Assembly (NCBI GenBank): GCA_009926815.1
Contig: RFOC01000049.1
Location: forward strand, 1 to 11,185
From: Planctomycetota bacterium
GTDB lineage: Bacteria > Planctomycetota > Phycisphaerae > Phycisphaerales > SM1A02
Length of the DNA: 11,185 nt
Direction: 5' to 3'
Shown here: positions 1 through 5,598 of the stretch, one piece after another
Position numbering within the stretch: the first letter of the stretch is position 1
Layout: every line of letters begins with the position of its first letter
Notes under the pieces: model-generated
Databases searched by the model: none
Told to the model about the DNA's origin: nothing
The model's input: the letters and a program-made list of their open reading frames with translations, nothing else
Translations under genes and position numbers: made by a program

Positions 1-948
1 CATCGCTTCGCCGGCACGGCCGTCGACATGCTGGGCACCGTGCTTCAGGGCCAGTTCGCCATGATCGGACCGGTCACGCTCTTCAGCGCCGACTCGGGCG
101 ACTCGGGCATTCCGGTGCCGCAGGCGGGCTCACCCAATCCGGTGGTCCGGACGCTGGACGGGGGTCTGGCCACCGCGGTCCGACCGCTCGTGGCGAGCGG
201 CGAGGGCACCCTGCCGCTCGATGCCTCGCGGGGTGGCGCCCTGAAGGCCCTGGTCCAGAAGGCGAGTCTGGTGCACATCTTCATCAAGGGTGGACCCATC
301 ATGTGGCCCATGCTCTTCGCGTCCATCCTGGCCATGGCGGTGGCCCTGGAGCGCGTGATCTTCCTGGTGAACGAGCAGCGCCGACGCAGCGCCAAGGCGG
401 TGGCCGACTTCTTCGTGCTCGTGGGCAAGGGAGATCTGTCGGGCGCCGTGGGGCTCTCGAAGAGGACCCGTGATCCCATCGCGACCACGCTGGGCTACGC
501 CCTGGAGCACCGGGAGCAGTCACTGGGGCACGCGCTCACCTATGCGGAGACCCGGACGCTCAAGCGCTACAAGCGCGGAATTCCCGTGCTGGACACGGTG
601 ATCACGCTGGCGCCGCTGCTGGGCCTGCTGGGCACGGTGACCGGCATGATGGGGTCGTTCGCCGTCATTGGCGGCGACCTCAGCTCTCCCGGGGCCATCA
701 CGGGCGGCATCGCCGAGGCCCTCATTGCCACGGCGTTCGGCCTGATCATCGCCATCGTCTGCCTCATCCCCTTCAACTACCTCAACAGCCGCATCGAGAC
801 CATGGAGGGCGAACTGCTGGCCTCGGGCGAGCAGCTCAAGTTGATGATCGAGGGCCGGCCCGCCGTGGTTCCAGCCTCCCAGCGTCGGCCGGGCTCCGAG
901 GACCAGGATCCATTCGCCCTGGGCGTGCCCGCCCAGGCGGAGGGCTGA
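1..948 (+). CDS. exbB: MotA/TolQ/ExbB-type proton channel with N-terminal periplasmic domain (5' end outside window)
   Basis: Inner-membrane proton-channel subunit that, with ExbD, converts proton-motive force into movement of TonB. The frame is open to the left edge, so the first ATG inside the window (base 28) is probably internal and the gene starts upstream. Counting from that ATG, residues 1-80 are a soluble region with G-FA-IGPV-LFS and GTLPLD-SRGGAL stretches, resembling the extra domain of the long ExbB variants found in clusters with TPR proteins. Then come a GGPIMWP turn and TM1 (about 90-113), a cytoplasmic loop, TM2 with LLGLLGTVTGMMGSF (about 188-214) and TM3 (about 229-251), followed by a short charged tail. 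The TM2/TM3 motifs are diagnostic for the family. It is first in a four-gene operon, with exbD starting 3 bases after its stop. The family call is firm; its exact partner receptor cannot be told. Confidence 0.93.
   Translation, partial: HRFAGTAVDMLGTVLQGQFAMIGPVTLFSADSGDSGIPVPQAGSPNPVVRTLDGGLATAVRPLVASGEGTLPLDASRGGALKALVQKASLVHIFIKGGPIMWPMLFASILAMAVALERVIFLVNEQRRRSAKAVADFFVLVGKGDLSGAVGLSKRTRDPIATTLGYALEHREQSLGHALTYAETRTLKRYKRGIPVLDTVITLAPLLGLLGTVTGMMGSFAVIGGDLSSPGAITGGIAEALIATAFGLIIAIVCLIPFNYLNSRIETMEGELLASGEQLKLMIEGRPAVVPASQRRPGSEDQDPFALGVPAQAEG
939..944 (+). promoter_or_regulatory. Ribosome binding site of exbD
   Basis: GGAGGG lies inside the last codons of exbB, 7 bases before the GTG at 952. 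It supports the GTG start, since no ATG exists near this position in frame. It also suggests coupled translation with the upstream gene. Confidence 0.7.
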
Positions 949-951
949 GCC

Positions 952-1371
952 GTGGCCGGAGGCGGACGACGCGGCAAGAAGGGCGCTCGCATCGAGATCA
1001 TCCCGCTGATCGACATCATCTTCTTCCTGCTGGCGACCTTCATCATGGTCTCGCTGAGCATGTCGAAGAACCAGGGAGTGCAGGTGGCGCTGCCGATCGC
1101 CTCGAGCGCCCAGTCCCTGGGTGACCAGCAGGAGATGGAGAAGGCCGTCACGCTGAGCGTGAACGACAAGGGCGAGATCTTCTTCAACAAGGAGAAGATC
1201 CTTCCCTCGCAGCTGCCGCTCAAGCTGCAGACGTTCAAGATGACCTCGAAGGATCCGAAGGTGGTCATCAACAGCGACGGGGCCGCCGACTTCAAGTTCG
1301 TGGTCACGGTTCTGGACGAGGTCCGGAAGATCGGCATCGCCAAGGTCGCCATCAGCACGGACAAGAAGTGA
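952..1371 (+). CDS. exbD: Biopolymer transport protein ExbD/TolR family
   Basis: A 139-residue, single-span inner-membrane partner of ExbB, of normal length for the family. A short basic N-terminus (GGGRRGKKGAR) is followed by EIIPLIDIIFFLLATFIMVS. Asp21 in that segment is the conserved membrane aspartate that carries protons through the ExbB channel. The rest is a periplasmic domain ending in VVINSDGAADFKFVVTVLDEVRKIGIAKVAIST, which matches the ExbD/TolR periplasmic fold. The start is GTG, chosen because of the GGAGGG site just upstream. Its stop overlaps the start of tonB, so the pair is probably translationally coupled. Only one ExbD is visible, whereas many related clusters carry two. Confidence in family is high; ExbD rather than TolR follows from the adjacent tonB. 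Confidence 0.95.
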   Translation: MAGGGRRGKKGARIEIIPLIDIIFFLLATFIMVSLSMSKNQGVQVALPIASSAQSLGDQQEMEKAVTLSVNDKGEIFFNKEKILPSQLPLKLQTFKMTSKDPKVVINSDGAADFKFVVTVLDEVRKIGIAKVAISTDKK

Positions 1372-2084
1372 TGACCAAGGCCGGCCTCCTGTTCATCGTG
1401 GCTGCCGTGGTGCTTCACGGGCTGGTGCTGCTCTTCGGCGGGCTGCTGTTCAATCACGAGCCCGAGACAGCCAGCAAGCGCGACGTGGAGATCGCCACCG
1501 AATCGGTGACCGAGGACAAGGAGCGACAGCAGGACCTGCCCAAGCCGGAGCAGCTCGAGAAACCCGAGGAGCCTCCCCCCGACCCCAACCAGGCGCCACC
1601 GAGCGCCGTGGAGCAGGCGATGGCCGGTGACGATGCGCCCGCCCTGGACGCGGCAAGCCTCAGTGCCCTCGAGGCCGCCCTGGGCGGTGAATCCGGCGCC
1701 GGAGGCGGCGAGTTCGCGACGGGCGGAAGTTCTCTGGCCTCGGGAGGGCGCATCGGCGGACGCGGCGGACCCGGCGGCGGCGAGGAGTTCTCGGGCGCCT
1801 TCAGCATGTCCGAGATCGACCAGCGGCCGCGACCGCTGGTGCAGGTGGCCGCCACCTACCCCTCCGAGATGCGATCCCGCAAGGCCGAGGGCGTGGTCAC
1901 TGTCATCTTCGTGGTCGACGAGACCGGGCGGGTCACCAACCCGCGCGTCGAGAAGGCCTCGCATCCCGAGTTCGAGAAGCCAGCCCTGGAGGCCGTGCGA
2001 CAGTGGAAGTTCGAGCCGGCCATCCGCGCCGGCAAGCGCGTCTCCTGCCGGATGCGCGTGCCCTTCAGGTTCACCCCGAAGTGA
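1371..2084 (+). CDS. tonB: Energy transducer TonB
   Basis: A 237-residue TonB that spans the periplasm and opens outer-membrane receptors. Residues 4-27 form the single membrane anchor, with a histidine (His16) inside it as in other TonB anchors. Residues 57-79 are rich in Pro, Glu and Lys (PKPEQLEKPEEPPPDPNQAPP), the typical rigid spacer. Residues 105-142 are a second, glycine-rich linker. Residues 151-237 are the TonB C-terminal domain (YPSEMRSRKAEGVVTVIFVV, then AVRQWKFEPA and RMRVPFRF). The start used is ATG at 1371, which shares one base with the exbD stop; a GTG at 1368 giving one more residue is equally possible. No strong Shine-Dalgarno is seen, consistent with termination-reinitiation from exbD. 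The TPR gene follows 8 bases after the stop. Confidence 0.94.
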   Translation: MTKAGLLFIVAAVVLHGLVLLFGGLLFNHEPETASKRDVEIATESVTEDKERQQDLPKPEQLEKPEEPPPDPNQAPPSAVEQAMAGDDAPALDAASLSALEAALGGESGAGGGEFATGGSSLASGGRIGGRGGPGGGEEFSGAFSMSEIDQRPRPLVQVAATYPSEMRSRKAEGVVTVIFVVDETGRVTNPRVEKASHPEFEKPALEAVRQWKFEPAIRAGKRVSCRMRVPFRFTPK

Positions 2085-2087
2085 GGA
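2084..2087 (+). promoter_or_regulatory. Ribosome binding site of the TPR gene
   Basis: AGGA overlaps the last base of the tonB stop codon and lies 5 bases before the ATG at 2093. It fixes the start of the TPR protein there. The frame is open further upstream inside tonB, but the 2093 start gives a clean signal peptide. Confidence 0.6.
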
Positions 2088-2092
2088 CCATC

Positions 2093-3517
2093 ATGCTCCA
2101 TTGCAAGCCCGTCACCCTTGCCTCCCTGCTCGCTGTCTGGACGATGGCGGCGCCCTCCTCGCTCGCCGACGCCATCGCCGCGGCCCGTGGGCAAGTCCCC
2201 TCGCCCTCCACGCAGGTGGGTTCCGCGGATCTTCGCGCGGTGTGGGACGATCCGGTCTTCCAGAAGTCCTTCGTGGCCGGATTCGGCGTGAATCCCGAGG
2301 TGGAGCCTCGCATCTCCACCGATGACATGGCCCTGCTGGAACTGGTCCGCATGCTCATGCCCGACGAGCTCAAGGCTGCGGAGTCCCTGCTGCGCCATTC
2401 CATCCGCCCGGACACCTCCGCCGTGCTGGATCTGACGCTGGGTGGGGTGCAGTATCAGCAGGACCGTGCCGACGAGGCCCTGGCCAATTACCGCAAGGCC
2501 GCCGAGAAGTACCCCAACTTCCGGCGAGCCTACCGCAGCATCGGCCTGATCTGCGTGCGCAAGGGTCAACTCGACGACGCCATCAACGCCTTCAATCGCA
2601 TGATCGAGCTGGGCGGCGCGGACGCCTACTCGTATGGCCTGCTGGGCTACTGCCACTCGCAGAAACAGGACTACCAGCCCGCCGAGGCCGCCTACCGGAA
2701 TGCACTCCTGCTGCAGCCCGCCAACGTGGAGTGGCGGCTCGGCCTGACCCGTTCGGTGTTCAAGCAGGGCAAGTACGAGGACGCCGCCAGTCTGCTTGAT
2801 GTGCTCATCCAGACGTTCCCCGAGAAGAGCGACTTCTGGCTGCTGCAGGCCCACACCTATCTGGGGCTCAAGCAGCCACAGAAGGCGGCAGTGAACCTCG
2901 AGGCGCTGGACGCGATCGGCAAGTCATCGGTCGACAGCCTGTTCACGCTGGGCGACATCTACCTGGCGGAGTCGCTGCCTGACCTGGCTCTGCAGGCCTA
3001 CCTCCGGGCCTACGCCAAGGACCCCTCGCAGGCGCCGGCCCGGGTCATCCGCAGTGCCGAGGGCCTTGCCTCCCGTGGCGGGACGGACCAGGCCCGGACG
3101 CTGGTCGCCCAGGTCAAGTCCGCGGCGGGGACCGCGATCGGGGAGGTTGACAAGCGGAAGCTCCTCAAGCTGGAGGCTCGCCTCACCATGGCTGGAGGCG
3201 CGGGCGACGAGGCCACCGCCAGGGTGCTTGAGGAGGTGATCGAGCTCGATCCCCTGGACGGCGAGGCCCTGATGCTGCTGGGCCAGTATCACAACCGAGG
3301 CGGACGACCGGATCAGGCCATCCTGTTCTACGAGCGTGCCGCCCGCATCGACGCGTTCGCGGCCGGAGCCAAGGTCAAGATGGCGCAGGTGTACGTGGCC
3401 CAGGGCCGGTTCCCCGACGCCCTGCCCCTGCTGCGTGATGCCCAGGCCATCAAGCCCCGCGAGGACGTGGCCCGCTACCTCGAGCAGGTGGAGCGGGCTT
3501 CGAAGGGCCGCAAGTGA
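2093..3517 (+). CDS. Exported tetratricopeptide-repeat protein of the ExbB/ExbD/TonB cluster
   Basis: A 474-residue protein with a signal peptide (about residues 1-25, MLHCKPVTLASLLAVWTMAA then small residues) and no other membrane span, so probably periplasmic. Residues 50-105 (DPVFQKSFVAGFGVNPEVEPRIS and following) resemble the N-terminal segment of TPR proteins that follow exbD-tonB in many proteobacterial clusters. TPR units follow from about 110 to 270 (for example EALANYRKAAEKYPNFRRAYRSIG, then KGQLDDAINAFNRMIELGG), with further repeats to about 455 (PDQAILFYERAARIDAFAAGAKVKMAQVYVAQGRFPDAL). TPR folds bind protein partners. The role here is inferred from the operon: scaffold or accessory of the TonB machinery. 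It is the last gene of the operon; no T-rich terminator hairpin is evident after it. Confidence 0.88.
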   Translation: MLHCKPVTLASLLAVWTMAAPSSLADAIAAARGQVPSPSTQVGSADLRAVWDDPVFQKSFVAGFGVNPEVEPRISTDDMALLELVRMLMPDELKAAESLLRHSIRPDTSAVLDLTLGGVQYQQDRADEALANYRKAAEKYPNFRRAYRSIGLICVRKGQLDDAINAFNRMIELGGADAYSYGLLGYCHSQKQDYQPAEAAYRNALLLQPANVEWRLGLTRSVFKQGKYEDAASLLDVLIQTFPEKSDFWLLQAHTYLGLKQPQKAAVNLEALDAIGKSSVDSLFTLGDIYLAESLPDLALQAYLRAYAKDPSQAPARVIRSAEGLASRGGTDQARTLVAQVKSAAGTAIGEVDKRKLLKLEARLTMAGGAGDEATARVLEEVIELDPLDGEALMLLGQYHNRGGRPDQAILFYERAARIDAFAAGAKVKMAQVYVAQGRFPDALPLLRDAQAIKPREDVARYLEQVERASKGRK

Positions 3518-3693
3518 GCCCAGGGCCTGAACCGAGCCTTCACGATCTCCACACCGATCATTGACCCGGCATTTGGATCACCTGAAAGAACACGGGGCAT
3601 AGTGCTCATGCGGTTGGGGATGTGCCCCACGCCGTGCAAGCCCCACTCCAGTCGGGGCGTCCGATCGCTCCGTTCCTCTCAGGAGAATTGTCC
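3518..3693 (+). other. Intergenic leader with G-block/C-block inverted repeats
   Basis: A 176-base gap before the secreted beta-helix gene with no convincing ORF. It holds blocks GGGGCA (3594-3599), GGGG (3616-3619), TGCCCC (3623-3628), GCCCC (3640-3644) and GGGGC (3654-3658). Possible stems are 3594-3599 with 3623-3628, 3616-3619 with 3625-3628, and 3640-3644 with 3654-3658, so some pairings exclude others. A TTGACC at 3561-3566 resembles a -35 box, but no matching -10 box is seen at proper spacing, so no promoter is called. The gene's promoter probably lies here, because the following gene has its own terminator and is well separated from the TPR gene. Confidence 0.4.
3681..3686 (+). promoter_or_regulatory. 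Ribosome binding site of the secreted beta-helix gene
   Basis: AGGAGA lies 7 bases before the ATG at 3694, an almost ideal Shine-Dalgarno. It selects this ATG, which begins a signal peptide. Upstream in-frame starts add residues with no export signal at their front. Confidence 0.8.
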
Positions 3694-5487
3694 ATGAAGT
3701 CGATGTGCCTTGTTCCATGCATCGCGGCCCTGCTGGCCAACAATGCCATGGCCGCCGTGATCGAGGTTTCCTCCGACCTGACCGGGTCGGTGAGCTGGAC
3801 CCGTGACAACGTCTACCGGCTCAAGAACACCGTGTACGCCCTTCCCGGCTGCACGGTGACCATCGAGGCCGGCACCGTGATCGCGAGCGATGCTGGCGTG
3901 GCTGGCGCGAATCCAGGCGCCCTGGTGATCTCCCGCGGCGCCATGCTCGACTGCCAGGGCACGGTCAGCGATCCGATCATCTTCACGTCGTACGCCGACT
4001 ACCTCACCTGGACACCCACCAACCCGCGTGGCCAGTGGCGTGCGGCCGCGGCGGAGTGGGGCAACCTCACCATCCTCGGCCGTGGCTACATCGGCAAGTA
4101 CGGTGGCAACGCCCCGCCCACCAACACCGCCTCTCCCAGCGGCAGCAACGTGCAGCTCATGGAGGGCTTGACCGGTGCGGTGGGCGGCGACACACGCGGC
4201 TTCTACGGCGGCAGCCAGGACGATGATGACAGCGGCATGCTCCGGTACACCAACTTCCGCTACGGCGGGTTCCGACTGACCAGTGGCGGCGTCGAGCTCA
4301 ACGGCATCTCCCTGGGCGGCGTGGGTCAGGGCACGGAGATCGACCACATCGAGATCATGAACAATCTCGACGACGGCATCGAGATCTGGGGCGGCAAGGT
4401 GAACCTGAAGTACTTCAGCATCTGGAACATCGGCGATGACTCGCTCGACGTCGACCAGGGCTGGCGTGGCCAGGCCCAGTTCGGCCTGATCGTGGGCGGC
4501 TACTCCATCAACGCCGCGTCCGGATCCGGCGTGGGTGACTCGCTGATCGAGGCGGATGGTGCCGAGCGTGCCGATGCCCAGCCCGTGTGTGCCGTGAGCA
4601 TGTACAACCTCACGCTGATCGGGCAGCCCGATGCCGGCAACAGCCGTCACGCCCTGAAGTACCGTGACAACATGAACATGCAGATCGGCAACTCGATCAT
4701 CATGGATGTGCCCCGCGAGGTGGTCCGCAACGACATCGGTGACGGCGAGGCCAACAACGGCGGCGCCATCGCCTCGGGCTTCGGCCACGGCTACAACGGC
4801 ACCCTGAGCTGGGCAGCACGGTGGACCACGGACTGGAACGTGTTCTCCACGGTGAATCCCTTCAGCGGCGCCTACACGCCGACCATGGCCTACACCGGCC
4901 AGAGCAGTGGCAAGTTGAACCAGATCACCGACACGGTGTTCTGGAACAACGTGCACAGCTCTGCCTACACCGAGGCCACCAGCCGAGGCGTGTTCAGCGC
5001 AGCCAACAACAACGTGACCGCCACGGCGCTGCCCATCACCCGGATCAACCGCGGGCCGAATGCCTCCCTGTCGGCATTCACCACGGGCTTCATCAAGCCT
5101 GTGCTGGGACTTGATCCTCGCCCGGTGGCGGGGGGTCCCGCGGCGGCGGCGGCGGCGGCGGCGCCGGGCACGTGCTTCTTCACCCCGGTCACCTACCGAG
5201 GCGCCTTCAGCCCCAACGCCAACGAGAACTGGCTGGCCGGCTGGTCCACCTCGTACCAGTTCGGGTACGTGGGCAATTGGAACGGCTCGAGTTTCGATCC
5301 GCTGCCCCTGCCGTGCACGGGCGACTTCGACGGTTCAGGCTCCGTGGACGCGGGTGACATCGGCAGCCTGCTGATCCTGTTCGGCGACTGCGGCGCCTGC
5401 GGCGAGTGCGTGGGCGACCTCGATGGGAGCCGCTCGGTGGATGCCGGCGACATCGGCAACCTGCTGATCCTGTTCGGCGACTGCTGA
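3694..5487 (+). CDS. Secreted beta-helix-like protein with C-terminal dockerin-type repeats
   Basis: A 597-residue exported protein of unknown function. Residues 1-20 are a signal peptide with likely cleavage after AMA. The body (about 25-480) matches by pattern a family frequent in Bacteroidota secreted proteins: YRLKNTVYALPGCTVTIEAGT near 41-61, ISRGAMLDCQGT (79-90), DPIIFTSYADY, WGNLTILGRGYI, ELNGISLGGVGQGTEIDHIE (201-220), DDGIEIWGGKVNLKYFSIWNIGDDSLDVDQGWRG (226-259). Such repeats of short strands and turns suggest a right-handed parallel beta-helix; no catalytic residues can be named. Eight consecutive Ala (483-490) precede a FFTPVTYRGAF--N-NENWLAGW segment (about 494-515), typical of the family's C-terminal end. 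Two 24-residue Ca-binding-type repeats (543-566 and 574-597) end the protein. Cysteines sit in the repeats and linker. It is separated from the TonB operon but in the same orientation, and may be surface-exposed. Confidence 0.8.
   Translation: MKSMCLVPCIAALLANNAMAAVIEVSSDLTGSVSWTRDNVYRLKNTVYALPGCTVTIEAGTVIASDAGVAGANPGALVISRGAMLDCQGTVSDPIIFTSYADYLTWTPTNPRGQWRAAAAEWGNLTILGRGYIGKYGGNAPPTNTASPSGSNVQLMEGLTGAVGGDTRGFYGGSQDDDDSGMLRYTNFRYGGFRLTSGGVELNGISLGGVGQGTEIDHIEIMNNLDDGIEIWGGKVNLKYFSIWNIGDDSLDVDQGWRGQAQFGLIVGGYSINAASGSGVGDSLIEADGAERADAQPVCAVSMYNLTLIGQPDAGNSRHALKYRDNMNMQIGNSIIMDVPREVVRNDIGDGEANNGGAIASGFGHGYNGTLSWAARWTTDWNVFSTVNPFSGAYTPTMAYTGQSSGKLNQITDTVFWNNVHSSAYTEATSRGVFSAANNNVTATALPITRINRGPNASLSAFTTGFIKPVLGLDPRPVAGGPAAAAAAAAPGTCFFTPVTYRGAFSPNANENWLAGWSTSYQFGYVGNWNGSSFDPLPLPCTGDFDGSGSVDAGDIGSLLILFGDCGACGECVGDLDGSRSVDAGDIGNLLILFGDC
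5140..5163 (+). repeat. (GCG)8 trinucleotide repeat encoding eight alanines
   Basis: Eight identical, in-frame GCG codons at the junction between the beta-helix-like body and the FFTPVTYRGAF segment. Changes in copy number would alter the linker length without breaking the frame. In a GC-rich genome alanine runs are common, but perfect codon identity points to recent slippage. Confidence 0.9.
5320..5484 (+). repeat. Two dockerin-like 24-residue repeats
   Basis: Two 72-base units (5320-5391 and 5413-5484) separated by 21 bases encode near-identical peptides of the form GD-DGS-SVDAGDIG then -LLILFGDC. They differ at three residues (F/L, G/R and S/N). Asp and Ser at alternating positions followed by an aspartate in DAGD fit an EF-hand/dockerin type I calcium loop. 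Units of this kind close many planctomycete exported proteins. The 3' halves (LLILFGDC) are identical in DNA, while the 5' halves differ by synonymous changes. Confidence 0.85.
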
Positions 5488-5598
5488 TCGTTCCGGCCTG
5501 CCAGGACGTGCAACACCAGGGACCCCCGGCTCCGGCCGGGGGTCCTTTCGTTTGGCAGATGATCCTGCGAATGCCGCCGCCCCGCCGGATCGATTCGC
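5488..5598. other. Convergent intergenic region
   Basis: These 111 bases separate the + strand beta-helix gene from the - strand glgP. Apart from the terminator hairpin at 5520-5553 nothing else is recognisable: no ORF, no second hairpin with a U tract serving the - strand, and no repeat. Confidence 0.7.
5520..5553 (+). terminator. Intrinsic terminator of the secreted beta-helix gene
   Basis: An 11-base perfect stem, GGACCCCCGGC (5520-5530) with GCCGGGGGTCC (5535-5545), a 4-base TCCG loop, then TTTCGTTT (5546-5553). It lies 32 bases after the stop codon. It has a T tract only on the + strand. On the - strand, glgP transcripts would meet the same stem without a following U run. Confidence 0.92.

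Noticed and set aside
777..1964. A 395-codon - strand open frame opposite exbB, exbD and tonB
   Set aside because: It crosses three well-supported genes and has no recognisable fold or ribosome binding site. It is a product of codon bias.
2003..2092. Upstream extension of the TPR reading frame into tonB
   Set aside because: The added 30 residues are the out-of-frame reading of the TonB C-terminal domain and would bury the signal peptide. The ATG at 2093 has an AGGA site.
1856..2854. A 332-codon - strand open frame opposite the TPR gene
   Set aside because: It is the antisense of a clear signal-peptide/TPR protein, with no motif of its own.
3561..3603. Possible sigma-70 promoter (TTGACC with CATAGT downstream)
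   Set aside because: The spacing between the two boxes is about 31 bases, far from 17, and no alternative -10 box fits. It is not strong enough to call.
3622..3693. Upstream extension of the beta-helix reading frame
   Set aside because: It would place 24 residues before the signal peptide and ignore the AGGAGA site 7 bases before the ATG at 3694.
3679..4956. A 425-codon - strand open frame opposite the beta-helix gene
   Set aside because: It is His/Val/Ala/Gly-rich without domain features. The + strand frame has a signal peptide, a strong ribosome binding site, family motifs and a terminator.
5320..5484. Tandem repeat considered as a CRISPR-like or mobile-element repeat
   Set aside because: The two units are in-frame coding repeats of a Ca-binding motif, with coding-type divergence between them.
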